DNA of 64,000 nt from an uncultured Bacilli bacterium (GCA_934096585.1 CAKOMG010000001.1:62001-126000), one strand, 5' to 3'; positions 50,885 through 60,621 are shown, counted from the first letter of the stretch. A program made the numbers and translations. The notes: generated by a model from the letters alone, not told the origin.

Positions 50885-51881
50885 CTTCGGCTACCGCCAA
50901 TTTTTCTTTCATTAATTCAACAACATTTCCTTCTACTGCACGTTTACAAAGTTCTATTGCTTTAAAGAACGCATAATCACTACTATTTCCATGAGCTTTA
51001 ACAATAATGCCATCAACTCCAAACACTACTGCTCCACCTACTTCTTCAGAGCTCATTCTCTTTTTAAAGTCTTTAAACGTTTTTTTCATAAATAAAGCAT
51101 AACCAATTTTTGCGAAAAAAGATTTTTTAATTTCTTCTTTTAATACATCCCCTACAGCTTTGGCAGTTCCTTCAATTGACTTCATAACTAAATTGCCTGA
51201 AAACCCATCTGTAACTAAAATGTCACATGGACTCTTTAACATTTCTTTTGGTTCAATATTGCCATAAAAATTAATATTTTGATCTTCACTTAATAGTTTA
51301 TATACTTCTTTTTCTAGTTCTCTACCTTTGCCAGGTTCACTTCCAATATTTACTAAGCCGACTACTGGGTTTTCTACATGCCTTGTTTCACGGAAAAAAA
51401 TGGAAGCAAATTCTGCATATTGCACAACGTGTTCAGGACGAATCTCAGTATTAGCACCAACATCTAATAATAATCTACTTTTACCACCAATATTAGGAAG
51501 TTGAGGACATAATGCTACACGCTTCATACCTTTAATTCTTCTAACAATTAGATGAGCAGCAACAACAGCTCCTTGAGTTGGTCCAGCTGTAACTGCGCCT
51601 TGGCATTCCTTATCATGTACTGCTTGAAAGGCTTTTACCATTGATAATTCTTTATCTCTTCTAATTACAGATACAGGATCTTTTTCACCCATATCTAATT
51701 TAGTCATAGCATTTATAACATTTACACGGTCAGATGCAACAAGATATTTTTCAATTTCTTCTTTTTTTCCATATAAATTTATATATAAATCTTTATGTTC
51801 TTTGATTGCAAGATTTACTCCTTGAACAATCTCACGAGGAGCGTAATCTCCTCCCATTGCGTCTACTGCAATTTTAATCAT
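50877..51881 (-). CDS. plsX: phosphate acyltransferase PlsX
   Basis: Makes acyl-phosphate from acyl-ACP for PlsY. 334 residues beginning IKIAVDAMGGDYAPREIVQG and containing LLLDVGANTEIRPEH and VTDGFSGNLVMKS. Between recG and rnc; fapR is absent, so the operon is not under the Bacillus-type FapR gene arrangement. Pairs functionally with plsY at 23 kb and with the fatty acid kinase FakA upstream. Confidence 0.97.
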   Translation of the reverse strand: MIKIAVDAMGGDYAPREIVQGVNLAIKEHKDLYINLYGKKEEIEKYLVASDRVNVINAMTKLDMGEKDPVSVIRRDKELSMVKAFQAVHDKECQGAVTAGPTQGAVVAAHLIVRRIKGMKRVALCPQLPNIGGKSRLLLDVGANTEIRPEHVVQYAEFASIFFRETRHVENPVVGLVNIGSEPGKGRELEKEVYKLLSEDQNINFYGNIEPKEMLKSPCDILVTDGFSGNLVMKSIEGTAKAVGDVLKEEIKKSFFAKIGYALFMKKTFKDFKKRMSSEEVGGAVVFGVDGIIVKAHGNSSDYAFFKAIELCKRAVEGNVVELMKEKLAVAEDE

Positions 51882-51889
51882 ATTTTCAC

Positions 51890-53917
51890 CTATTCTAACA
51901 TTTCTTTCTTTTCTTCATAGTTTTCTTGTGCCATATCAAATAAGTTTTTATACTCATGATCTTCGAATATTTTCTTATTCATAAACATTTTATCAGCACA
52001 TTTATTAGCAAGTTCTAATAAATCATTGTCAACAACAATATCCGCCATTTTAAAACTAACACCACCTGATTGTTTTTCTCCAAACAAGTCTCCTGCTCCA
52101 CGAATGAGTAAATCCTCTTCAGCTAAAGCAAAGCCATCGTTTGTTTCTTCAACAAGTTTTAAACGTTTAATTGAACTATCAACAGTTGTTTTGCTAATCA
52201 TAAAGCAATAAGCTTGATAATCACTTCTTCTAACACGCCCACGCATTTGGTGTAATTGAGCAATGCCAAAACGATCTGCATCAAGAATGATAATTGTTGT
52301 TGCATTTTCAACGTTTACCCCTACTTCAATTACACTAGTAGCAACAAGTATTTGAATTTCATTTTGATAGAATTTTCTCATTACTTCTTCTTTTTCTTCT
52401 TGTTTAAGTTTTCCATGAATTAAACCAACATTACAAAAGCCTTCATAATATTTTTTAGTTCTTTCATAAACATTAAGAGCATTTTGTAAATCCATAGCAT
52501 CACTTTCTTCGATTGTTGGGGTGATGATATAAACTTGTCGTCCTTCTTTAATTTGTTCTTTAACATGGTCAAATACTTCTTGTCTATCATCATAATTAAT
52601 ATATCTTGTTATGACTTCTTTTCTATTTCCAGGTAAAGTTTTAATAATTGATATGTCACTTTCACCTAATAAACTAATTGCTAAGGTTCTTGGAATCGGT
52701 GTTGCACTCATTTTCAAGTGATCAATTAAATATCCTTTTCCTACCATTGAAACTCTTTGTTTAACACCAAAGCGATGTTCTTCATCAGTAACAACAAGTC
52801 CTAACTTTTTGAATGTTACATCTTTTTGAATCAAGCTATGAGTACCAATGACAATATCAATTGTTCCATCATTTAACCCATCCAGTATTTCTTTACGTTC
52901 TTTTGATGAAACACTAGATGTTAACAATGCAATTTTTAAATTTGTATTTTCAAATAGCTTTTTAAATGTAATATAATGTTGCGAAGCAAGTACTTCAGTT
53001 GGTACCATAATGGCACCTTGATATGAAGCAGTTGTTGCCGCATATAGACTAATAGCACTAACAACAGTTTTTCCACTACCAACCTCACCTTGAAGTAACC
53101 TGTTCATTTTATAATTTGATGACATATCCGTAAGAATTTCTTGTAAACTCTTAACTTGATCTACTGTTAAAGTATAAGGCAAACTTTCAATAAAAGCATT
53201 AACTTTATTTCTATCAAAATTTATAGCTACTCCTTCCGGGTGATGTTTACGCATATAAAATAAATATTTAATTTTAATTTGATATTTTAATAATTCTTCA
53301 AATTTTATTCTTCTAATAGCTTTCATTGCTTCACTCATTTCATCAGGAATATTTATATATTTTATAGCATCATCAATTGATACTAAATCAAATTCCTTGC
53401 GAATATCTTGAGGCAAATCTTCAATTAATTCATGGCGGTATTCATAAAATAGTCTTTCTTTGTATTGTAAAACTTTTTTATCATCTACCCCTTTGATATT
53501 AAATACAGGTTGAATGGCACTTTCAAATTCATTAAAGGCCACTTCCGAAGCTGTAAATTTTGTTTTTGTTTCATCAAATTTACCGGTTAAACGAACATAA
53601 GTTCCATAACTAATTTTACTCTTTAAAAATTGTCGATTAAAAATAGTTGCCTTGACATCTACGCCATCAACATCTACTATAAAACGCATAATATTTAAAT
53701 TGTTTTTAACATTTAAAGATGATGCTTTTCCTTGAACAATTCCCGCAATACTTACAACTTTATCCACATCGGTAATTTCATCAATTGACACTATTGTATA
53801 ATCTTCAAATCTTGAAGGAAAACTATATAACAAATCAACTACTGTATTGATATTATTTCTTTTGAATGATTGCACTGTTTTAGCACTTAAAAACTCTACT
53901 TCTGATAATTGTGTCAT
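51890..53917 (-). CDS. recG: ATP-dependent DNA helicase RecG
   Basis: Fork-reversal helicase, 675 residues. N-terminal wedge (OB-fold) domain, then Walker A LLQGEVGSGKTVVSAIS, DEEH box, SATPIPRTLAIS, and motif VI QMRGRVRRSDYQAYC (QLRGRVGRG in most). The helicase motifs are intact, in contrast to PriA. AAAGGAGG precedes the ATG; only about 25 nt separate it from the fakA terminator. Confidence 0.97.
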   Translation of the reverse strand: MTQLSEVEFLSAKTVQSFKRNNINTVVDLLYSFPSRFEDYTIVSIDEITDVDKVVSIAGIVQGKASSLNVKNNLNIMRFIVDVDGVDVKATIFNRQFLKSKISYGTYVRLTGKFDETKTKFTASEVAFNEFESAIQPVFNIKGVDDKKVLQYKERLFYEYRHELIEDLPQDIRKEFDLVSIDDAIKYINIPDEMSEAMKAIRRIKFEELLKYQIKIKYLFYMRKHHPEGVAINFDRNKVNAFIESLPYTLTVDQVKSLQEILTDMSSNYKMNRLLQGEVGSGKTVVSAISLYAATTASYQGAIMVPTEVLASQHYITFKKLFENTNLKIALLTSSVSSKERKEILDGLNDGTIDIVIGTHSLIQKDVTFKKLGLVVTDEEHRFGVKQRVSMVGKGYLIDHLKMSATPIPRTLAISLLGESDISIIKTLPGNRKEVITRYINYDDRQEVFDHVKEQIKEGRQVYIITPTIEESDAMDLQNALNVYERTKKYYEGFCNVGLIHGKLKQEEKEEVMRKFYQNEIQILVATSVIEVGVNVENATTIIILDADRFGIAQLHQMRGRVRRSDYQAYCFMISKTTVDSSIKRLKLVEETNDGFALAEEDLLIRGAGDLFGEKQSGGVSFKMADIVVDNDLLELANKCADKMFMNKKIFEDHEYKNLFDMAQENYEEKKEMLE

Positions 53918-53941
53918 CCTTTTCCTCCTTTGATTGAATAA

Positions 53942-53962
53942 AAAGGGCTTATATAGCCCTTT
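53942..53962 (-). terminator. intercistronic terminator between fakA and recG
   Basis: AAAGGGCT-5 nt-AGCCCTTT followed by TTTATTC on the minus strand. There is no room for a promoter between it and recG, so recG must rely on read-through or a promoter inside fakA. Confidence 0.8.
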
Positions 53963-53965
53963 AAT

Positions 53966-55642
53966 TTATTCTATTGCTAGAATATAACTATAGACTTCTT
54001 GATTTCCTTCAATAACTTCAACTTCAAGATTACTATAATTCTTTTCGATAAATCTTTGAATTTCATTGACTTCTTTTTGATTTACGCCAGCTCCATAAAT
54101 AATTGTAATAATGTCTTTATCACTTAAGTCTTTAGCTTTCAATAAGTTCTTAAATGTATCAATACGACGTTTATTTGAAGCAACAAGCTTACCATCTAAA
54201 ATACCAATAAAATCATCTTTATGAACAGCTACTCCTTCTATTTTTGTATCACGAATAGAATAAGTAATTGATCCACTAATTACATTAGAAATAATTTCTT
54301 TCATTTCATTTATTATATCTTCAGGTTCGCCATTTAAATCTAGCATTGTTAAAGCTGAAAAACCTTGTGCGATTGTTTTTGATTCAACAACCCAAACTTT
54401 GCTATCCTTATAAATTTTTGCGGCTTGTTTAGCAGCTAAAATAATATTCTTATTATTTGGGAAAACTATAATATTGTCCGCATTTAATGTATCAAATCCA
54501 TTAATGAAATCTTCAGTTGAAGGGTTCATACTTTGTCCGCCACTAACGACATAATCAACACCCATTTCTTTAAAAGTATTTACTAATCCTTCACCATTAG
54601 CAACACTTACAACTGCATATTTTGATCTTTTTTCTGGTTTTGTTGGCTTTTTATAGTGAACTTCTCCACACGCACATAATCCTTCTTCAACATGTTGAAG
54701 TTGATTTTCATTATGTTGAATAGACATATTATCAACTTTTATTTTTAAAAACTCTCCATATTTTTGAGCAATGTTCAATACATCACCAGGGGTTTGTGTA
54801 TGAATATGTACTTTTAAGGAATCATCATCTTTTACAACTACAATAGAATTTCCTAAAGATTCAATATCTTTGTATAAAATATTTTCATCAAATTGTTTTG
54901 GTTTTTCAACTTTAGAAAGATTTAATATAAATTCAGTGCAATAACACAATGTATCAGCTTTACTTTCAGTTGAAAGATTAGAATGTGTAACACCTGCACT
55001 AGCATTAAAATCTTTATTAATTTCTTCACCATTAAGTAATTTAATCATTCCTTCAATAATACAAATATATCCAGCCCCACCACTATCAACAACACCTGCT
55101 TCCTTTAATACAGGAAGTAAATCAGGAGTTCTTTCAAGCGATGCTTTTGCTTCCATAATGTATTCATCAAAAAATTCATTTATAGACATTTTTGAATTTG
55201 CAATTAAATTCATCTTTTCACTTGCTTCGCGGGCAACTGTTAAAATTGTTCCTTCAACTGGAGTCATAACCGCTTTATAAGCTTGTTTAACTCCAGAATC
55301 AAAAGCCTTGGCAAGAGATAATGATGTAACTGAAGCCATTCCTTCTAGTCCTTTGCTCATTCCTCTAAATAATTGAGAAAGGATTACACCAGAATTACCT
55401 CTGGCTCCCATTAACATTCCTCTTGATAATTTTTTTGAGATTTCAAAAATATTTTTTTCGTCTGATAAGGCTATTTCATTAACTCCATTTTCAATGGTCA
55501 TTCTCATATTAGTACCAGTGTCTCCATCTGGAACAGGAAATACATTTAATGAATCAATATATTCATAATTCAGTTTTAAATTTTCAGTTCCTTTAATAAC
55601 TAAGGCCTTAAATAATTGGCCATCAATTTTCATTATATTCAT
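53966..55642 (-). CDS. fakA: fatty acid kinase catalytic subunit FakA-like (YloV)
   Basis: 558 residues. The N-terminal DhaL-type kinase domain has SLNVFPVPDGDTGTNMRMT and MLMGARGNSGVILSQLFRG, the ADP-binding motifs. A Cys-containing linker (CACGEVHY) follows, then the C-terminal FakA domain (VVSGGQSMNPSTEDFING). With a DegV-type FakB partner it phosphorylates fatty acids for PlsX/PlsY. The start at 55642 has GGAG about 10 nt upstream; an in-frame ATG at 55690 lies at the predicted transcription start and is unlikely. Confidence 0.9.
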   Translation of the reverse strand: MNIMKIDGQLFKALVIKGTENLKLNYEYIDSLNVFPVPDGDTGTNMRMTIENGVNEIALSDEKNIFEISKKLSRGMLMGARGNSGVILSQLFRGMSKGLEGMASVTSLSLAKAFDSGVKQAYKAVMTPVEGTILTVAREASEKMNLIANSKMSINEFFDEYIMEAKASLERTPDLLPVLKEAGVVDSGGAGYICIIEGMIKLLNGEEINKDFNASAGVTHSNLSTESKADTLCYCTEFILNLSKVEKPKQFDENILYKDIESLGNSIVVVKDDDSLKVHIHTQTPGDVLNIAQKYGEFLKIKVDNMSIQHNENQLQHVEEGLCACGEVHYKKPTKPEKRSKYAVVSVANGEGLVNTFKEMGVDYVVSGGQSMNPSTEDFINGFDTLNADNIIVFPNNKNIILAAKQAAKIYKDSKVWVVESKTIAQGFSALTMLDLNGEPEDIINEMKEIISNVISGSITYSIRDTKIEGVAVHKDDFIGILDGKLVASNKRRIDTFKNLLKAKDLSDKDIITIIYGAGVNQKEVNEIQRFIEKNYSNLEVEVIEGNQEVYSYILAIE

Positions 55643-55701
55643 TTTAATAAGTCTCCAATTCAAATAATTATTATACATTAGTACGCACAATAATATATAT
55701 T

Positions 55702-55730
55702 ATTATACCATAAACACTAGTAAAAAGCAA
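55702..55730 (-). promoter_or_regulatory. promoter of fakA
   Basis: TTGCTT (55730-55725), 17-nt spacer, TGG-TATAAT (55707-55702): near consensus. Confidence 0.8.
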
Positions 55731-55887
55731 GTTATTCATATGGACAGATAACCTTATATTGTCCATTGCTAGCGTTTTCATATACTTTTAATGTGTAATA
55801 TTTTTACATTGCTTTATTAATTTAATCTTAAAACATTTTCACACATTCTATTAATTTCTTAAATAGAAATTTTTAAAAAATTACTAC

Positions 55888-55916
55888 TTGCTTTTTTTAT
55901 TAAACTATGATATAAT
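55888..55916 (+). promoter_or_regulatory. promoter of rpmB
   Basis: TTGCTT (55888-55893), 17-nt spacer, TGA-TATAAT (55911-55916). Same -35 and extended -10 design as fakA, with which it is divergent; about 150 nt between them show only a weak inverted repeat. Confidence 0.8.
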
Positions 55917-55946
55917 TATGTAGTTAGATCAATAGGAGGTAGTATT

Positions 55947-56138
55947 ATGGCTCGTAAATGTTATGTAACAGGTTTAGGAACAGTAACAGGTAACAACCGC
56001 CCTCACTCATTGAAAGCTTCTCGTAGAACTTGGAAAGCTAACTTGCAAAAAGTAAGAATTGTCGATGAAGATGGTAAAGTTAAACGCGTATATGTTTCTA
56101 CACGCGCATTAAGATCTGGCTTAGTTAAACGTGCTTAA
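55947..56138 (+). CDS. rpmB: 50S ribosomal protein L28
   Basis: 63 residues, MARKCYVTGLGTVTGNNRPH... ending LRSGLVKRA. A single N-terminal Cys and none later, so this is the zinc-free form. Perfect AGGAGG ribosome site. In Bacillus it follows spoVM; here it is a separate single-gene unit divergent from fakA and about 3 kb from spoVM. Confidence 0.97.
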   Translation: MARKCYVTGLGTVTGNNRPHSLKASRRTWKANLQKVRIVDEDGKVKRVYVSTRALRSGLVKRA

Positions 56139-56154
56139 TTGCATAATTATATAA

Positions 56155-56181
56155 AAATATCGGTAGGGAATACCGATATTT
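56155..56181 (+). terminator. terminator of rpmB
   Basis: AAATATCGGTA pairs with TACCGATATTT around a 5-nt loop, followed by TTATTT. Confidence 0.88.
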
Positions 56182-56230
56182 TTATTTCAAAATATTATTT
56201 TTTTACATTTTTAAAGAAGGTGGTTAAATA

Positions 56231-57622
56231 ATGAACAACAAATATGAAATTGATATGTGTAATGGAAATCTCTTTTGGAAAATTTTAAAATTTAGCATTC
56301 CATTAGCTCTAATGGGAATATTACAACTTTTATATAATGCAGCAGATTTGATAGTTGTCGGTAACTTTAGTGGTGATAAAGATGCTTTAGGTGCGGTAGG
56401 CTCTACTTCTGCTCTAATTAACTTAATTGTCAATTTATTTATGGGGCTTTCAGTAGGAACAAATGTTGTTGTAGCAAAGTTATATGGTTCAAAAGATTAT
56501 TCAAAACTAAGTAGCATTGTGCACACATCACTATTATCAAGCTTTATTATTGGTATTTTATTAGGTGTTTTTGGATATTTATTTTCTGGTAATTTATTGC
56601 ATTTAATGCATAATGATCTAAAACTTTCTAAAATATATTTAGAAATATACTTTATTGGAATGCCTGTAAACTTGCTTTATAATTTTGCAGCCGCCATATT
56701 AAGAGCAGTCGGTGATACAAAAAGACCTCTTTACTATCTTACTATTTCTGGTATAATAAACATTCTACTTAACTTATTATTTGTTGTGGCATTTAATATG
56801 AGTGTTGCTGGAGTAGCAATTGCAACAGTTATATCTCAAGTTGTTTCATGCGTTTTAGTAATGATCACATTATTTAAAACAAAACAACCTTATCGATTCC
56901 GTTTTCATGAATTAAGAATAGATGGAAAAGCATTATGGGAAATAACTAAAATTGGTTTACCCGCAGGAATTCAATCATCAATATTTTCTATTTCAAATGT
57001 TATAATTCAATCATCAGTCAACCAATTTGGAACTATTGCAATGAATGGAAATTCTGCTGCCCAAAGTGTTGAAGGTTTTGTCTATACTTCTATGAACTCT
57101 GTTTATCATGCTGCTTTGGCTTTCACTAGTCAAAATTATGGTGCTAAATGCGAAAAAAATATCAAAAAAATAACCATTTACTCTTTAATAATTGTTACTA
57201 TGATAGGTCTTATGATGGGAGTTCCACTGTTTATCTTTGGCAAACAAGTTTTAACAATTTATACAAAAATTCCAGAAGAAATTAAAGTAGGTTATATAAG
57301 ACTTCATTATTTATGTTTGCCTTACTTCTTATGTGGTATTATGGATGTTATGGTCGGAATTTTAAGAGGTTTAGGTTACTCAACAGTTCCAATGATAGTC
57401 TCTATACTTGGCGTATGTGGATTTAGAATTTTATGGATATATGCGATATTTTATCAAATCACAGATTTTAGTTCATACACTCATTTGAATTATTTATATA
57501 TTTCATATCCAATATCTTGGATTATAACCTTTGTCGCTCATTTAATTAGTTATTATATTTGTTCAAGAAAAGTTTTTAAAACTTTCAAAACATGGAACAA
57601 TTTAACTAGTTCATTTAACTAA
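56231..57622 (+). CDS. MATE-family efflux transporter
   Basis: 463 residues with 12 hydrophobic segments in two pseudo-repeats: IPLALMGILQLLYNAADLIVVGNFSG at the start and GLPAGIQSSIFSISNVIIQSSVN at the second half. Cation-coupled drug/proton or drug/Na+ antiporter, closest in pattern to the MepA/DinF branch. AAGGTGG before the ATG. No promoter was clear between the rpmB terminator and the start (about 50 nt). Confidence 0.92.
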   Translation: MNNKYEIDMCNGNLFWKILKFSIPLALMGILQLLYNAADLIVVGNFSGDKDALGAVGSTSALINLIVNLFMGLSVGTNVVVAKLYGSKDYSKLSSIVHTSLLSSFIIGILLGVFGYLFSGNLLHLMHNDLKLSKIYLEIYFIGMPVNLLYNFAAAILRAVGDTKRPLYYLTISGIINILLNLLFVVAFNMSVAGVAIATVISQVVSCVLVMITLFKTKQPYRFRFHELRIDGKALWEITKIGLPAGIQSSIFSISNVIIQSSVNQFGTIAMNGNSAAQSVEGFVYTSMNSVYHAALAFTSQNYGAKCEKNIKKITIYSLIIVTMIGLMMGVPLFIFGKQVLTIYTKIPEEIKVGYIRLHYLCLPYFLCGIMDVMVGILRGLGYSTVPMIVSILGVCGFRILWIYAIFYQITDFSSYTHLNYLYISYPISWIITFVAHLISYYICSRKVFKTFKTWNNLTSSFN

Positions 57623-57652
57623 AAAAGATAGTTTTTGAAAACTATCTTTTTT
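57622..57652. terminator. bidirectional terminator
   Basis: AAAAAGATAGTTTT/AAAACTATCTTTTTT stem with T-runs on both strands, between convergent MATE and EamA genes. Confidence 0.88.
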
Positions 57653-58585
57653 TTATACTTCTTCTTTCCTACCAAAAGGCAATTGAGAAAACAATATAGC
57701 TATAAACATAATGGCACAGCCTATCATTTCATAAGAACTCAAATGTTCCTTTAAAATTAAAACACCAGCAAGAACTGAGAAAACTGATTCAAGACTTAAA
57801 ATAATAGCAGAAATAACAGGATTTTTTGCATACTTTTGGCCAATAGTTTGAAGTGTAAAAGCAATTCCACTAGAAATGACTCCCAAATATACTACCGCAT
57901 ACCAACATGATAATATATTATCCATTTTAGGCTTTTCAAATACAAACATGCAAATAGCTGATAATATTGAGCTAGTTATAAATTGAATAAAGCTTAATTT
58001 AATTGCATCTACTTTATTTGCATAATAATCGATTGTTAAAATTTGGCAAGCAAACCCTAAAGCACAACATAGAATAATTAAATCACCTAAATATACATTA
58101 TCAATACCGCCAGTAAAGCACAAGAAATAAAGCCCAACCATAGCAATAATAACACTTATCCAATTATTTATCTTAACTTTATTTTTTAAAACTAACCCAC
58201 AAATAGGAACAAGTATAACATATAGTGCAGATATAAATCCACCTCGCCCTGACGATGCCGCACCATCAGGATATAATCCAATACCATACTGTTGAAAATT
58301 TGAGCCTATAAACAAAAATACTCCACATAATACTCCTGCTTTAATTAAAGTTAATTTGCTTTCTTTTGTTTCTTCAAATATTGGCTTTTTATTTATTTTT
58401 GCTCTAACTATAATAACAGGTATTAGACATATTGCTCCTATAGATGTTCGCAAGAAATTCAATGTAAAACCATCCATATTTTTAGAAGCAATTGTTTGGA
58501 ATGTAAATCCAAATCCCCAAATTATCGCTACAAGCAATAATAAAATATTACCTATAAAAGAATAAGTTCCTTCTTTTTTGTTCAT
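57653..58585 (-). CDS. EamA/DMT-family transporter
   Basis: 310 residues, ten hydrophobic segments in two EamA repeats: LLLVAIIWGFGFTFQTIASKNMDG at the N-terminus and ISSGIAFTLQTIGQKYAKNPVISAIILSLESVFSVLAG in the second repeat. Probably a metabolite exporter; the substrate is unknown. 13 nt downstream of the YcxB-like gene, so possibly cotranscribed. Confidence 0.9.
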   Translation of the reverse strand: MNKKEGTYSFIGNILLLLVAIIWGFGFTFQTIASKNMDGFTLNFLRTSIGAICLIPVIIVRAKINKKPIFEETKESKLTLIKAGVLCGVFLFIGSNFQQYGIGLYPDGAASSGRGGFISALYVILVPICGLVLKNKVKINNWISVIIAMVGLYFLCFTGGIDNVYLGDLIILCCALGFACQILTIDYYANKVDAIKLSFIQFITSSILSAICMFVFEKPKMDNILSCWYAVVYLGVISSGIAFTLQTIGQKYAKNPVISAIILSLESVFSVLAGVLILKEHLSSYEMIGCAIMFIAILFSQLPFGRKEEV

Positions 58586-58598
58586 CTTTCAACCTCGT

Positions 58599-59150
58599 TT
58601 AATGCTTTAAATATTTATTAATATCTTTAATTTGCTTTGTTTTTTTGCCTTGAAAAAATGTGGAATTTTCATAAGCTTTCATTTTAATAAAATTTTCAAT
58701 TTCATTATTGATATTATTTCTATTAATAAGTAAAATTTGTCCAAATATAGTTAAAATGAAGATGTTTTTAAATTCATAAAATTCATCTAAAAATTTATAT
58801 TCAAAATTGACAGTACCATATCGTATTGTGGAAGTTTCTTTAATAAACATATGATCATCATATAAAGTCATTTCTTGAATAAAATTTTCACCAAGTCCTA
58901 ATACTAGTTTTTGTTGAGTCGCTTTTTGACTTTTATTAACAATCAAAATAATTAGTATTATAAATAATTCTAATGTAATGCCAATAGTTAATAAAATGTA
59001 AGTATAAAAAATGCCTATAATTATAATAATTGTGTTAAACACGCTAAAAAAAGCAAAAAGATTTAAATTGTCTTTTGTTATCTTTTTCATATGAGCATCG
59101 AAAACTTGTGAATTTAATTCGTTTATAAATTTAAAACAACGATCTTCCAT
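58599..59150 (-). CDS. YcxB-like membrane protein
   Basis: 183 residues. Two hydrophobic segments (about 31-70) are followed by a YcxB-type C-terminal domain (MTLYDDHMFIKETSTIRYGTVNFEYKFLDEFYEFKNIFILTI), which is a PH-like beta domain of unknown role. GGAG 7 nt before the ATG. Follows spoVM after a terminator. Confidence 0.65.
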   Translation of the reverse strand: MEDRCFKFINELNSQVFDAHMKKITKDNLNLFAFFSVFNTIIIIIGIFYTYILLTIGITLELFIILIILIVNKSQKATQQKLVLGLGENFIQEMTLYDDHMFIKETSTIRYGTVNFEYKFLDEFYEFKNIFILTIFGQILLINRNNINNEIENFIKMKAYENSTFFQGKKTKQIKDINKYLKH

Positions 59151-59203
59151 AAATTTACTCCATACAATATATTATATCATAAACATTTATAAAAAGCAAA
59201 AAA

Positions 59204-59226
59204 AAGGATAGTAAATACTAACCTTT
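59204..59226 (-). terminator. terminator of the PHP...spoVM operon
   Basis: AAGGTTAGTA / TACTATCCTT (one mismatch) followed on the minus strand by eight T. It overlaps the spoVM stop. Confidence 0.75.
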
Positions 59227-59325
59227 CTTATCATTTCTAGAAGTTTCTTTTTTCTTAAATAAACTAGAAATTTTCAAAACTATGGCCGATAAAATTTTAG
59301 GTAATTTAATACAGATAATTTTCAT
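59218..59325 (-). CDS. spoVM: stage V sporulation protein M
   Basis: A 35-codon gene easily missed. MKIICIKLPKILSAIVLKIS matches SpoVM: a short N-terminal basic-hydrophobic amphipathic helix with the conserved K-L-P-K and central Pro. A basic tail (FKKKETSRNDKKG) extends it beyond the 26 residues of Bacillus. SpoVM marks the convex forespore membrane and anchors SpoIVA. AGGAG precedes the ATG. Location right after thiN reproduces the Bacillus order rpe-thiN-spoVM, which is decisive for so short a gene. Confidence 0.92.
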   Translation of the reverse strand: MKIICIKLPKILSAIVLKISSLFKKKETSRNDKKG

Positions 59326-59356
59326 AACTATTTACTCCTAATAAATAATATGCAAA

Positions 59357-59965
59357 TTAATTAGCTTTTATTACTAATACTTTTTTATTTGTTTTTAAAA
59401 TTCCTTCATTTATTATTTCATTGCTTAAGCATAAATTATCATATAGTTTTAAATTATAATTATCTATATTATATTTAAATCCCTTTAACGAGAGTATTGT
59501 ATCTTCTTCTATGCTAAAAAAAGAAATATATTTATAATTATCTTGCTTAAACATGGATATTAGATCACTTATTAAAATCATATTTCTATCATCTACTAAG
59601 GTAATATTATAATCCTTATTGCGAATAATCGTATTAATAATTGCTCTATAATGATCAAGCCTACCACCTGTTCCATTATAAATAATAATTTTATCATCTT
59701 TTGAAATTCTTATATCATTAATAAGATAATCAATAGCTAAATCAAAATCGCTATCGTCTTTAATCGATGAATAAATGTGCTCGTTTTTTAATGATAATTC
59801 TTGTTTTTTCAAGCTATCAAAATCACCAAAAAAGGCATCAATTTTTATATTATATTGTTGTAACACTTGATATCCACCATCAATTGCAATAATAAATTCT
59901 TCTTTATCTTGTTTATAATTCTCAATAAAAGAATCAATTCCTGCACAAATCAATTTATAAATCAT
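59357..59965 (-). CDS. thiN: thiamine pyrophosphokinase
   Basis: Converts thiamine to thiamine diphosphate. 202 residues: AIDGGYQVLQQYN, FFGDFDSLKK, the Asp pair DDSDFDLAI, and GTGGRLDHYRAI. Overlaps rpe by 4 nt. Its place between rpe and spoVM is conserved in Firmicutes. Confidence 0.93.
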   Translation of the reverse strand: MIYKLICAGIDSFIENYKQDKEEFIIAIDGGYQVLQQYNIKIDAFFGDFDSLKKQELSLKNEHIYSSIKDDSDFDLAIDYLINDIRISKDDKIIIYNGTGGRLDHYRAIINTIIRNKDYNITLVDDRNMILISDLISMFKQDNYKYISFFSIEEDTILSLKGFKYNIDNYNLKLYDNLCLSNEIINEGILKTNKKVLVIKAN

Positions 59966-60612
59966 AATTTTTTCAATTCCTGTATTAATTCTTTTCTATT
60001 AGAATTTTTAAAAATAAATGTTCCCGCCACAAATACTTCACATCCTGCGTTTTTGCACATAATCAATGTGTCTTTATTTATGCCACCATCTACTTCTATT
60101 TCGTAGTGATAGCCCTTTTTAATTTTCATTTCCTTTAAGTATTTAATTTTATCAATTGCATTAGTCATAAATGTTTGTCCACCAAATCCTGGTTCTACAG
60201 ACATCACTAAAATGATATCAATTTTTTTAAGAAATGGTTCTAAGACTTTAACATCAGTTCCTGGTTTAATCGAAATGCCAGCAAGAACATTTCTTTCATG
60301 AATATAATCTATAAGTTCATTTATTTTTTCATGCGATTTTACTGCTTCGTAATGAAATGTTAAAATATCACTGCCGGCATCAATAAAGTTTGGAGCATAT
60401 TTCATAGGATCAGTAATCATCAAATGAACATCAAATATCAAATTAACTTTTCCCTTTAGGTTTTTATAAATACAAGGACCCATTGTAATATTAGGCACAA
60501 AATGTCCATCCATTACATCGACATGCATATAATCTGCAGATTCAATAGATTTTACTTCTTCATATAAATGTGTAAAATCACATGCTAATATTGATGGTGC
60601 AATTTTATTCAT
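59962..60612 (-). CDS. rpe: ribulose-phosphate 3-epimerase
   Basis: TIM-barrel enzyme of the pentose phosphate pathway, 216 residues. APSILACDF, MHVDVMDGHFVPNITMG with metal ligands, VMSVEPGFGGQTFM and VDGGIN. Near-contiguous with rsgA. Confidence 0.97.
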   Translation of the reverse strand: MNKIAPSILACDFTHLYEEVKSIESADYMHVDVMDGHFVPNITMGPCIYKNLKGKVNLIFDVHLMITDPMKYAPNFIDAGSDILTFHYEAVKSHEKINELIDYIHERNVLAGISIKPGTDVKVLEPFLKKIDIILVMSVEPGFGGQTFMTNAIDKIKYLKEMKIKKGYHYEIEVDGGINKDTLIMCKNAGCEVFVAGTFIFKNSNRKELIQELKKL

Positions 60613-60621
60613 AAAAGCCTC

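Noticed and set aside
55740..55766. Inverted repeat ATGGACA/TGTCCAT and a ~20-codon coding-like fragment upstream of fakA
   Set aside because: The repeat has a 13-nt loop and no clear link to a promoter, and the fragment has no start. Too little to call an operator or pseudogene.
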